Shown here one piece after another: positions 41,202-49,426 of a DNA stretch of 64,000 bases. The DNA is taken from the NCBI GenBank assembly GCA_964469565.1, contig CAYXZD010000019.1:15234-79233 (forward strand), read 5' to 3'. Source of the stretch: GCA-2720975 sp964469565 (GTDB taxonomy: Bacteria; Planctomycetota; UBA1135; GCA-002686595). The first letter of the stretch is position 1, and each line of letters starts with the position of its first letter. The notes beneath the pieces were generated by a model that was given only the letters and a program-made list of their open reading frames with translations, did no database searches and was not told where the DNA came from. Both the position numbers and the translations under genes were made by a program.

Positions 41202-43652
41202 ATGGAAACTCTCGCTCTACTCTGCACCTTACACGCCGACGGGCCGACCACGCTGAAGCGCTTGCGCCGTGCGGGTTGTGATTCCCTCGAGTCGATGGAT
41301 CAGTACGGCCCCGTTGACCTTGCGGAACTCCTTGAGGTGCCCCCTGCCGTTGCGAGACGCCTGTTGAAGGAGGCCCGTAGCCTCGCAATGCGCGTGGATG
41401 TCACTCCCCTTGATGATGAAGAGGAGGCGCCCCTTGGGGCTCGCGCACTCCATGGCGGGGCGAATCTGGAATTGGAGGCGCAGGGCACCCATTCCCTAGG
41501 GACTGCAAGTGAGTCTACGAGCATGGGGCCATCTCCCGAGCCGGAGGCCTTGAGTGCTGGGGATGGAAACCTCAATGCTCGCGAGCAGGCTCTTCTAGGT
41601 CGTGTGATGGATGCTTGGTCCAACGATGTCGGTTCACCAGATCGTCCCGAACTGGATACCGAGGGAGAGGCTGTCATGCAGGACTCACCGCTGTCCGATG
41701 AGCCCAAGGTAGCTCGACTGTGGCCAGACTCAAAAGCAGGCGGCGAGTCTGGTGCCCCCGATGAACTCCACGGTTGTACCGCCGAGGCGGACACCTTTTC
41801 CGAGCACCTTGAAGACCCACCCGCCGACGAATCCTCTGAACTACCAGGGACCGAACCCCTCTGGCCTGATTCACCCCAGCAAGAGGGGCAATACGGTGGG
41901 CAGAGCCCTCCAGAGGCAAAGCCTCTCCACCCTGAGATTCAACTGGGTGGCCCAGGCCATTCGGAGCCCGGAGCCTCGCACGGCCGGCTGTTTGTGGGTG
42001 TCATTGACGGTTTGGACGAGTCCGTTTTGACAAAGCTCCATCATGTGGAAGTCGAAACGGTCGGCGACCTGCTCGGGGCAGACCCTCTGCAGCTCTCTCG
42101 GGCAATCGGGATGAGCTATGCCAATGTGCGCCGAATGCAATTCCTCGCACGCCCATTAGGCTGCAATATCTACGGGGCTTCCGAGGGGGTCGCTGAGGCG
42201 AGCCTATCCGATGAAGTACAGCCACCGGCTGAAGACTGTGCTGTTGCCGACGTGAGATTTGATTCTTCAACAGCCCCACACCCAACCATCGATGGTGCCA
42301 GTGAAAGTGACGGGAAGGTGTCCCTTTCATTCACTCACCCCGAGCCTTGGCCTGAGGATACGATTGAGACGGGCGTGAGCCGCGCGGCGAATGTTGCTCC
42401 TGCCCCCTCTCCTACCCCAGGGCCCGAGTCTCCTTCTCGTGTCCCCGCTTCGACTGCGGGTGACGAAGCCACATCCGAGGCGTGCAAGTCGAGTGTAGAG
42501 TACATCTGGGGCAGCCAGGGCCGGGCGGAGAAGGGCTTGAATCTCGGATTCGAAGAGCCTTCGGTTGGAGAAACCCTCCCGGCGGATTGCGATGCTCCCA
42601 CAGGATCCGGTCCAGAAATGACTGAGGCCGAGGTGGAGAGTGCCGTCCAAGACGCTATTGCAGAAGTCATGGGAGTGCTCGGTGGACAATCTTCTCCGGC
42701 GGGGTCCGAGGGGCCGGCGAGAGATGAGGATCCAACCGATCAGCCCCAGGGACAGGGGGCGCACTCCCCGCCTGAGGATCCCGTGGAGTTCGAGCGCAAG
42801 TTCTGGCAACCGGCCGTTTCTGGTGGAACCTCTCCGCCGAAGGCTGAATCCGATCACGATCGGGATGGACAGGACGCCTCACCCGTTGATTGGGACGCTC
42901 CAGTGGATCCAACTTCAGGGATTCCCCCCATGTCCGAGATGGCGGGTGAACTGGCTCAGGATGTCTCTACAGAGTTTGCCGAGGGGATCACTCCAAGCTC
43001 GGACGACTCCAATGCAAGTGAGGTCGCGGGGGATGAGACTGGCCGTGCGTACAGCTCTCCCGGCTCGCTTGATTCCGGCACCGTTCCTCAACCTCCCCAG
43101 AATCCCGAGTCGGTTGGGGGACGAGCCGCCTATGGCACACCTTGGCCACGCCCCTCGGAGACCAGTTCAGAGTCCACTTCAGAGTCCATGACTGGACCCA
43201 AGACTGGACCCATGACTGGACCCATGACTGGACCCATGACTGGACCCACTCCAGGGAGTCCCGACGGGAGCCATTCTCCATCCGAGTTGGCACGACCAGA
43301 GTTGGGTCACTCCGCAGAGTGTTCGAGCCCTCGTACCGACACTTCCCTAGATCGGCCACTCAAGTGGGACTTTGACCTGCCAGTGAGCCTAGACGTGGGT
43401 GGGTCGTCCCAGCGCTTTCGGGATGCCGCGCCGGATGCCGCGCCGGATGCCGCGCNNNNNNNNNNNNNNNNNNNNNNNNNNNNNNNNNNNNNNNNNNNNN
43501 NNNNNNNNNNNNNNNNNNNNNNNNNNNNNNNNNNNNNNNNNNNNNNNNNNNNNNNGGATGCCGCGCCGGATGCCGCGCCGGATGCCGCGCGGGGTCCATC
43601 AGCCCCTCCGGAGGATCCCCCTGTTGAGGGAGTGGGCGGCCCTTTCGCCTAG
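41202..43652 (+). CDS. Long low-complexity protein with two helix-hairpin-helix domains, next to parA
   Basis: About 816 residues as drawn. The true length is uncertain because of a 100-N gap in a repeat. Residues 1-60 (LKRLRRAGCDSLESMDQYGPVDLAELLEVPPAVARRLLKEA) and ~265-325 (LDESVLTKLHHVEVETVGDLLGADPLQLSRAIGM) look like helix-hairpin-helix/Rad51-N-type DNA-binding domains. The rest is disordered, very acidic and rich in S, P, E and G. It includes five TGP-type units near 663-682 and DAAP units from ~741, both from 12-bp DNA repeats. I know no homologue. The position after parA suggests a partner that links the ATPase to DNA or to a condensate. Confidence 0.72.
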   Translation: METLALLCTLHADGPTTLKRLRRAGCDSLESMDQYGPVDLAELLEVPPAVARRLLKEARSLAMRVDVTPLDDEEEAPLGARALHGGANLELEAQGTHSLGTASESTSMGPSPEPEALSAGDGNLNAREQALLGRVMDAWSNDVGSPDRPELDTEGEAVMQDSPLSDEPKVARLWPDSKAGGESGAPDELHGCTAEADTFSEHLEDPPADESSELPGTEPLWPDSPQQEGQYGGQSPPEAKPLHPEIQLGGPGHSEPGASHGRLFVGVIDGLDESVLTKLHHVEVETVGDLLGADPLQLSRAIGMSYANVRRMQFLARPLGCNIYGASEGVAEASLSDEVQPPAEDCAVADVRFDSSTAPHPTIDGASESDGKVSLSFTHPEPWPEDTIETGVSRAANVAPAPSPTPGPESPSRVPASTAGDEATSEACKSSVEYIWGSQGRAEKGLNLGFEEPSVGETLPADCDAPTGSGPEMTEAEVESAVQDAIAEVMGVLGGQSSPAGSEGPARDEDPTDQPQGQGAHSPPEDPVEFERKFWQPAVSGGTSPPKAESDHDRDGQDASPVDWDAPVDPTSGIPPMSEMAGELAQDVSTEFAEGITPSSDDSNASEVAGDETGRAYSSPGSLDSGTVPQPPQNPESVGGRAAYGTPWPRPSETSSESTSESMTGPKTGPMTGPMTGPMTGPTPGSPDGSHSPSELARPELGHSAECSSPRTDTSLDRPLKWDFDLPVSLDVGGSSQRFRDAAPDAAPDAAXXXXXXXXXXXXXXXXXXXXXXXXXXXXXXXXXXDAAPDAAPDAARGPSAPPEDPPVEGVGGPFA
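43188..43247 (+). repeat. Five 12-bp tandem repeats (MTGP/KTGP units)
   Basis: ATGACTGGACCC is repeated five times. The second copy has AAG for ATG. Just upstream (about 43165-43190) a different 12-bp unit, encoding ES(T/M)S, is doubled. All are in frame with the helix-hairpin-helix gene. Confidence 0.93.
43421..43590 (+). repeat. 12-bp DAAP repeat interrupted by a 100-N gap
   Basis: GATGCCGCGCCG units occupy 43422-43455 and continue identically at 43557-43590, with 100 N (43456-43555) between them. The two 35-nt flanks are the same sequence. The assembler evidently could not traverse the repeat, so the real number of units is unknown and may be smaller or larger than drawn. Confidence 0.9.
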
Positions 43653-43955
43653 GAAAGGGGCAGGTCCTCGGATCGATAAGCAGTCTGGCGACTGGAATCG
43701 CTAGGCAGCCAGTGGGACCATGAAGGACCTGCTCTCTCGGGGCGTCTGCTCTAGGAGGTGGAGCGAAGTCGTGGTGAGCAGGCAACGGAGCCACAGTGGC
43801 TGGGCGAGGCGGAGGGCATTGCCCCCGGGGGGAGATTGCAGTCAGGGGCCAACCACCAGTCCGTAGGGGTGGAAGACTGTGGAGGGACCCATACCTCAAG
43901 TAAGCCCGTCAGATCGATGGGGTTTCCACTCATGAGGGTCTAGTAGTATGGACCT
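43653..43955. other. Intergenic region, no gene recognised
   Basis: 303 bp between the repeat-protein gene and the next exported protein gene. Short frames on both strands (48 residues plus, 60 residues minus) have neither family similarity nor start signals. The only clear element is the TAGTAT hexamer at its right end. Confidence 0.5.
43944..43949 (+). promoter_or_regulatory. -10-like hexamer TAGTAT, 6 nt before ATG 43956
   Basis: TAGTAT is followed by GGACCT and ATG 43956. It matches the leaderless TANNNT pattern with the most common 6-nt spacing. TTTCCA at 43923-43928 is a weak -35 candidate. Confidence 0.45.
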
Positions 43956-45170
43956 ATGCAGTCATCCCTTTCCACCTTGGCGATCCTGCTCGTCAGCCAG
44001 GGCCTTGCGCCCGCCGGCGAGTTGGGACTCGGGGACGATCCAGTTCCCCTCGCCCCGGATGGCTCCCGAGGATTCGGAGTTGAATCCGAGCCCGATGAGA
44101 TTGCTGCATTGATGGGGAGTGAAGATCCAGCGGACAGGGAATTCGTGGGGTCGCTCCTTGAGAGTGCTTCCATGGTCCAAATCCTAGCTGCATGCACATG
44201 GGTGAGGTATCGCGAGCAGGGCTACTGGACTTTGCTTTCTGACGAGCTGACTTCTCCTCCTCCGAGTCTAAGCGACCCAGCGCTCGGCCAGCAGTTTGAA
44301 GCTTTAGCTCAGCGCTTCGGTCAGCTGGTCCTTGCACCCCATGAGTCCCTCACACCTGTGCAAGCACTCGCCTTTGCACGAATGGTGGGTGACGAGCGAT
44401 TTCGAGTGAGGGCTAACATCCTCAAGGACGTTGAAGGTGACCTGCGCTTACTCCCGGGTACCCTTCGACTCTTCGCAGCCCATGCATTCGGACGAGCCGA
44501 GTTTGAGAGCGGCCCAGTGCTCGCTACCCTTTGTGCAAATGCCAACTTAGCTGCGGCCCGACTGCGAGCGATTCGCCTAGACCTTGAGGCGCTCCATCAA
44601 TCGCTGATGGATCCAGCCACGGCAGACTCTGCCCAGGTTCTTGAGTTGGCCCAAGCCCTTGTGAGTGGCGATCGCTCAAAAGTCGAGAGTCGGCTGCTTG
44701 ATTTGGATTCTAAGGCCCAACGCGCGGCAGGTCGGTTGGGGCAGGGGCTCTTTACTCCGCGCTTTAATCTGACTCATGTGGCTCTGTTGGCAGAGCGCAA
44801 GGCCGCCCAGGAACAGGGGCAACGCTCGTTTCGCGAGATGGGGCTGCTGGTGCCTTTTTCCCTTGTCGGTGCCACTGGAGGATCGGTGGGAGGGATCCGT
44901 GCGACCGATCGGTATCGGTTGGCTGTCAACTCCGGTATTGAAGGGCTGGCGGCCGACCCGGCCCACGCGGGGCTCAATTTCTCCCTAGCCGTGAGCCTGG
45001 ACTTTACGGCGGGGCGGGGTGTGTCCTCCCGCTACTTCGACCGCTTCCTCGCGCTCCAAGGCATCCTCCATTGGGAGCAGCGCTGCTTTACTGGGCGCGA
45101 GCTCACCGCGCGGGAGGCTTACGCCGCTTGGGTCCTAACGGGATGGCGGCGCGAAGAGCCTGACGACTAG
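43956..45170 (+). CDS. Exported protein of unknown function
   Basis: 404 residues with a signal peptide (LSTLAILLVSQGLAPAGE). I do not recognise a family. The middle part is helical and rich in alanine and leucine (LAFARMVGDERFRVRANILKDVEG, AHAFGRAEFESGPVLATLCA), perhaps HEAT-like, and the C-terminal part holds GLNFSLAVSLDFTAGRGVSSRYFDRFLALQG. No catalytic motif or membrane helix beyond the signal is visible. It stands alone between the ParA cluster and an aminotransferase. Confidence 0.65.
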   Translation: MQSSLSTLAILLVSQGLAPAGELGLGDDPVPLAPDGSRGFGVESEPDEIAALMGSEDPADREFVGSLLESASMVQILAACTWVRYREQGYWTLLSDELTSPPPSLSDPALGQQFEALAQRFGQLVLAPHESLTPVQALAFARMVGDERFRVRANILKDVEGDLRLLPGTLRLFAAHAFGRAEFESGPVLATLCANANLAAARLRAIRLDLEALHQSLMDPATADSAQVLELAQALVSGDRSKVESRLLDLDSKAQRAAGRLGQGLFTPRFNLTHVALLAERKAAQEQGQRSFREMGLLVPFSLVGATGGSVGGIRATDRYRLAVNSGIEGLAADPAHAGLNFSLAVSLDFTAGRGVSSRYFDRFLALQGILHWEQRCFTGRELTAREAYAAWVLTGWRREEPDD

Positions 45171-45279
45171 GGCAGTCCCTCAATGTTGCAATCCTGGCCA
45201 GGTTGCCCGTGGGTTCACGGGCAAATGTGGAGCGTCCCGGGCCCGCAGGCCTTATCATGGCAGGCCCAATCGAGTGCCC

Positions 45280-46521
45280 ATGAACCCGCGGAATCCAACC
45301 CTCCAGATGTCTAGCCTGATCCCCAGCGCTGCCGAGCGCCCCGGTGATGATCCAATTTTTGCGCTGAATAGCGAGGCCCAGCGCCGTGCGGCTGGGGGGG
45401 AGCCCATCATCAACGCGACCTTGGGAGTGCTCATGGAAGCAGATGGCTCTCTGGCCATCATGCCCTCTGTGACCGACGCCCTCGGTGCTGTGGACGTGCG
45501 CCAGGCGGCTGCCTACGCACCCATCGCTGGAGACAAGTCATTTACCGATGCCATTACGCTGGATGTCTTTGGGAGCAACTCCCTGGCGGATCATTCGATT
45601 GCTGTGGCCACTGCTGGGGCGAGCGGAGCCTTGCATCACGCGGTGGTCAACTATGTCATGCCCGGTGAGGCTCTGCTTACAACGAGCTACTACTGGAGCC
45701 CCTACCGAATCATTGCCGACCATGCGGGGCGCAAGGTGGAGACGTTTGGGATGTTCGCTCCCGATGGCACATTCAATCTTGAGGGGTTTCGATCGAGCTT
45801 GACCGAGCTGGTTCAGCGACAGGGACGGGCCCTGGTGATTTTCAATTTCCCCTGCCACAACCCCACTGGATACTCCCTTGATGAGGCCGAGTGGGCCGGT
45901 GTGGCGGAGGTCCTTGAGGCGGCGAGCCTGCTGGGAGCCGTGACGTTTCTGCTGGATCTAGCCTATTCCCATTATGGATTGGCGAGTACAGCCCGTTGGC
46001 TTGCGCCTCTTGAGGCCATTGCAGACTCAATCACGTTGTTGGTGGCGTGGAGTGCTTCGAAGTCGTTTCTTCAGTACGGTGCTCGCGTGGGGGGCCTGAT
46101 AGGCGTGACGACAGATGCGGACGAACGCCGCCGCATGTTCAATGCCCTCTCCTATTCTTGTCGTGGCGTGTGGTCGAACTGCAACCACGCTGGCATGCTG
46201 GCAGTCACCGAGTTGCTCACCTCTCCTGAGCTCAAAGCGCGCGTGAGCCGGGAACGCAATCAAGCCAAAGATCTCCTTGGAGAGCGGGTAGCCCTGTTTA
46301 ACCAAAAAGCCAAGCAGGTCGGGCTGAAGACACCTCGCTATGAGGGGGGCTTCTTTGTGGCGGTCTTCACTCCGGATGCACGGGGCACGGCCCAACGAGC
46401 CAATGAACAGGGATTATTCGTCGTTCCCATGGATGGTGCCGTCCGAGTGGCCTTGTGTGCCACGCCTAAAGACGACATCCCCCGCCTCGTTCAGATTCTC
46501 GCCCTGTCCGTTGAAGGCTAG
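45280..46521 (+). CDS. Class I/II (aromatic-type) aminotransferase
   Basis: 413 residues of PLP fold type I. INATLGVLMEADGSLAIMP and AAAYAPIAGDKSFTDAI form the substrate-side start as in TyrB/AspC-like enzymes. FNFPCHNPTGYSLDEAEW carries the Asn that contacts PLP, FLLDLAYSHYG the aspartate, and LVAWSASKSFLQYGARVGGL the Schiff-base lysine. The last motif and the overall arrangement resemble the aromatic-amino-acid aminotransferase group. GTG 45274 lies two codons earlier and ATG 45307 nine codons later. ATG 45280 is a compromise. Confidence 0.88.
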   Translation: MNPRNPTLQMSSLIPSAAERPGDDPIFALNSEAQRRAAGGEPIINATLGVLMEADGSLAIMPSVTDALGAVDVRQAAAYAPIAGDKSFTDAITLDVFGSNSLADHSIAVATAGASGALHHAVVNYVMPGEALLTTSYYWSPYRIIADHAGRKVETFGMFAPDGTFNLEGFRSSLTELVQRQGRALVIFNFPCHNPTGYSLDEAEWAGVAEVLEAASLLGAVTFLLDLAYSHYGLASTARWLAPLEAIADSITLLVAWSASKSFLQYGARVGGLIGVTTDADERRRMFNALSYSCRGVWSNCNHAGMLAVTELLTSPELKARVSRERNQAKDLLGERVALFNQKAKQVGLKTPRYEGGFFVAVFTPDARGTAQRANEQGLFVVPMDGAVRVALCATPKDDIPRLVQILALSVEG

Positions 46522-46643
46522 CGCAACTTTCCCTCGCCCTAGCCGCCATCCCTAGCTATGCTTCACCCCCGCCTGCTGGGCGGTTCACTTTTCGCCTTTT
46601 TACCTCTTATTGCCCATCCTGGATCCTTGGATCCGTTTAGATC

Positions 46644-46982
46644 ATGACCTACGTCGTCGCCGAGCCCTGCGTCAAGTGCAAGTTCACTGACTGTGTGGAT
46701 GTTTGTCCCGTGGATTGTTTTGTGGAAGGCGTAAACTTCCTTGCAATTAACCCTGACGAGTGCATCGATTGCGGCGCCTGTGTTCCCGAGTGTCCCGCTG
46801 AGGCCATCTTCGAGGAGACGGAGATTCCCGAGAAGTGGGAGGAGTATGTTGAGCTCAACGCCAAGCTCGCAGCGATCTGGCCTGAGATCTCCGAGCAAAA
46901 AGAGCCGCTTGCCGATGCAGATGATTGGAAGGATGTCGAAGACAAGCGCGAGCACCTCTCGGAGGAGCCCTTCGCTGGCTGA
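46644..46982 (+). CDS. fdxA: 7Fe-type ferredoxin, FdxA family
   Basis: 112 residues, the usual FdxA length. MTYVVAEPCVKCKFTDCVDV with VCPVDCF supplies the [3Fe-4S]/[4Fe-4S] cysteines, and PDECIDCGACVPECPAEAIF supplies the second cluster. It is followed by the acidic helical tail typical of Azotobacter-type FdI (EKWEEYVELNAKLAAIWPEI). It carries electrons in the cytoplasm. Partners are unknown, and the radical SAM protein encoded convergently downstream is only a positional neighbour. The 122-bp upstream gap has no clear promoter. Confidence 0.95.
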   Translation: MTYVVAEPCVKCKFTDCVDVCPVDCFVEGVNFLAINPDECIDCGACVPECPAEAIFEETEIPEKWEEYVELNAKLAAIWPEISEQKEPLADADDWKDVEDKREHLSEEPFAG

Positions 46983-47120
46983 TCGGTAAGCCGGCCGGTT
47001 GCTCCAGGGCTCCCAGCGGGGCAAGGGGGTATCGCTCACCAGTAAGCTGGAGTGTGGAGACCCGTGGGGTAAGGTCCATCCCTTGTGAGAGCGGGATTGG
47101 ATCCCTGCCGTGCTGGGGAA

Positions 47121-47137
47121 AGGCGCTAACTGCGCCT
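47121..47137. terminator. Small hairpin spanning the stop of the radical SAM gene
   Basis: AGGCGC (47121-47126), loop TAACT, GCGCCT (47132-47137). The minus-strand TAG stop (47128-47126) lies at the left arm and loop. It stands in the convergent region after the ferredoxin gene. No T-tract. Confidence 0.4.
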
Positions 47138-49123
47138 GGGCTTCTTTCCCATCCCTTGGCCCCTGTTTGGGCGGCTGGATCCTTGGCTGCGCGGTGCCTG
47201 CCTCCGGGTCGACCCAGGCCTAGTCTGTTGTCTGCGTCCTGACGGAGTCCCACGGTGAGGACCTGTTTTGTGGCCTGCGCGAACCGATGAGGTGTCACCA
47301 CGTTTATCGGGGACGAGGCAATCCGGACCACTGCCGATTAGATCTCCTCGCCCATACTCCCGCAGGACACGGCGCACCGTGTCATGGTTTTCGGGCAAGA
47401 AGAACTGCATCAATGCTCGTTGAAGCCTGCGATCACGCAGGTGTTTAGCGACCTTGACTGTTTGCATGGTCAGCGGATCGATGCCCGTGTGATACATGCA
47501 CGTGGCAATGTCCATGGGGGCGGGAATGAAGTCTTGAACTTGACGCGGTTTATAACCGCGTCGTTTTAGGAACACGGCCAGTTCGATCATCTCCTCAACG
47601 CCCGACCCTGGATGCCCCGAGATGAAGTACGGTACGAGGTATTGTTCCTTTCCCGCCCTCTTGGAAGCCGCCGCAAACCCCTCCGCGAATTCATCGAAGG
47701 ACTGTTTTTCGGGTTTCTTCATGAGCCCAAGCACATCCTTGGAGACGTGTTCAGGCGCGACTTTGAGGTGACCTCCCACATGGTGCCGAGCAAGGTCTTC
47801 GAGGTATTCGCTGTCGGCGCTAGCGAGGTCCATGCGAACTCCCGAGGCTACGTGAACGTGCTTGATACCTGGTGTCTCGCGAGCTTTGGCCATGAGCGCT
47901 TTGGTCGGCCCGTGGTCGGTATCGAGTAGCTTGCAGATTGTTGGATGGACACAAGAGAGTCGACGGCAGACAGCCTCGACCTCGGGCTGGCTGCATTGCA
48001 TGCGGTACATGTTGGCGGTGGGGCCCCCGAGGTCACTCAAGGTGCCTTTGAATCGCGGGTCCTGGCCTAGGGCCGTCACCTCTCTGAGGATTGACTCTTC
48101 TGAGCGACTCTGAATCTCCCGTCCTTGATGCAGTGTAATCGAGCAAAAAGTGCACCCACCGAAACACCCACGCATGATGGAGACTGAGTCTTTGATCATG
48201 GTGTGAGCTGGGATGGGCTCTGTGTAGCTGGGGTGAGGCTCTCGCGTAAACGGCTGGTCGTGGGCCTGGTCGAGTTCCTCGGTGCTCAGGGGCAGGTTGG
48301 GAGGGTTGATCACCACGGTGCGGTCTCCGTGTTGCTGGGTGATACGGCGTGCATTGCGCGGATTGGTCTCCAAGTGGACCTTGCGGGTCATGTGGGCGAA
48401 TAACTCTGCGTCGCGAACGACCTCTTCATAGCTGGGAATCTGAACGGTTGTTCCATCGCCCTTGTACTCTGTGAAAGTGTGCTCTGGAACTTCCTCGTTG
48501 CGCCCAAGGAAGTACGCTGCTCCTCGCATGTTCCGCAGATCCCGGATGTTCTCTCCTCCTGCAATGCGCCTGGCGGCTTCGACTAGGAACTGCTCTCCCA
48601 TTCCATAACCCACTAGGTCGGCCTTACTGGAGACAAGCACACTCGGGCGCACCTTGTCGGACCAATAGTCGTAATGGGCTACCCTGCGCAGTGAGGCTTC
48701 AACGCCGCCTGCTAATACGGGGATTCCGGGGAACGCTTCACGGCAGCGCTGTGCGTACACGCCCGTCGCTCGGTCGGGACGCAGCCCAATTCGGCCGCCG
48801 GGTGAATAGGCGTCCTCATTCCGACGTTTTCGACTGGCCGTGTAGTGATTGATCATGGAGTCCATGTTGCCAGCACTGACCGCACAGAATAGTCGAGGGG
48901 GCCCGAGTGCCAGCCAGGCCTCCGTGTCATGCCAATCGGGCTGGGGGAGAATGGCTACCTTGAAACCCTCGGCCGCAAGACGACGCCCTAGGACTGCTGC
49001 TGCAAATGATGGATGATCGACGTAGGCGTCTCCGCTCACGAAGAGGATGTCCGGCTTTCCCCAGCCGAGAGCGTCCATCTCCTCTCGGCTAGTCGGTAGC
49101 GGGCGTGGGGCGGGGGCAGGCAT
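47126..49123 (-). CDS. YgiQ-family radical SAM protein
   Basis: 665 residues. The N-terminal B12-binding-like half begins PDILFVSGDAYVDHPSFAAAVLGRRLAAEGF. The central radical SAM motif is MRGCFGGCTFCSITLHQGREIQSRS (CxxxCxxC for the [4Fe-4S] cluster). The C-terminal part contains LKVAPEHVSKDVLGLMKKPE and YLVPYFISGHPGSGVEEMIEL, all hallmarks of the UPF0313/YgiQ family. The function of YgiQ is not established. The last ~60 residues are basic and arginine-rich with no family counterpart. Expression probably starts without a leader at ATG 49123. Confidence 0.93.
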   Translation of the reverse strand: MPAPAPRPLPTSREEMDALGWGKPDILFVSGDAYVDHPSFAAAVLGRRLAAEGFKVAILPQPDWHDTEAWLALGPPRLFCAVSAGNMDSMINHYTASRKRRNEDAYSPGGRIGLRPDRATGVYAQRCREAFPGIPVLAGGVEASLRRVAHYDYWSDKVRPSVLVSSKADLVGYGMGEQFLVEAARRIAGGENIRDLRNMRGAAYFLGRNEEVPEHTFTEYKGDGTTVQIPSYEEVVRDAELFAHMTRKVHLETNPRNARRITQQHGDRTVVINPPNLPLSTEELDQAHDQPFTREPHPSYTEPIPAHTMIKDSVSIMRGCFGGCTFCSITLHQGREIQSRSEESILREVTALGQDPRFKGTLSDLGGPTANMYRMQCSQPEVEAVCRRLSCVHPTICKLLDTDHGPTKALMAKARETPGIKHVHVASGVRMDLASADSEYLEDLARHHVGGHLKVAPEHVSKDVLGLMKKPEKQSFDEFAEGFAAASKRAGKEQYLVPYFISGHPGSGVEEMIELAVFLKRRGYKPRQVQDFIPAPMDIATCMYHTGIDPLTMQTVKVAKHLRDRRLQRALMQFFLPENHDTVRRVLREYGRGDLIGSGPDCLVPDKRGDTSSVRAGHKTGPHRGTPSGRRQQTRPGSTRRQAPRSQGSSRPNRGQGMGKKPRRS

Positions 49124-49426
49124 GGGCCTATCGTAGTGGACTGGCGGGGAGGGGGAGGGGCCTGGGCCTGCTCACTCGGGGGGAGGCTGATTGGTCTGTG
49201 TCCAGGGTAGGGGGGCGGGCGACAAGTTTCGGGTGTCAATCTCCGTTTTGCGTATTCCTAGATGGCCCCAGCCCAGTGGGCGTGTGCCCTGTGTTTGGGG
49301 GTTGCTCGGAGCCCATTCCCTGGCCCTCGTGATGTTCTGCGTTCGGTGGGGATGGATTCTCGGCTTTGTGGATGGAGTCTACGGGTCTTCCCGTGGGCTC
49401 CTTCTTTGTCCCCAGCCCAAACTCCC
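49124..49426. other. Divergent intergenic region
   Basis: 303 bp between the radical SAM gene (minus) and the 49427 gene (plus). Near the left end is the TACGAT hexamer. The rest shows no gene. A plus-strand frame from 49262 runs through it into the next gene, but the signal peptide at 49427 marks the real start. Confidence 0.5.
49130..49135 (-). promoter_or_regulatory. -10-like hexamer TACGAT, 6 nt before ATG 49123
   Basis: Read on the minus strand, TACGAT is followed by AGGCCC and ATG 49123. It follows the leaderless pattern. No -35 box is evident. Confidence 0.4.

Noticed and set aside
43188..43247. Short direct repeats as a CRISPR array
   Set aside because: Units of 12 bp are contiguous without spacers and encode protein repeats in frame. 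No cas genes are present.
43751..43933. Minus-strand 60-residue frame in the gap after the repeat protein gene
   Set aside because: No start signal, no family similarity and proline/serine-rich composition typical of antisense GC-rich sequence.
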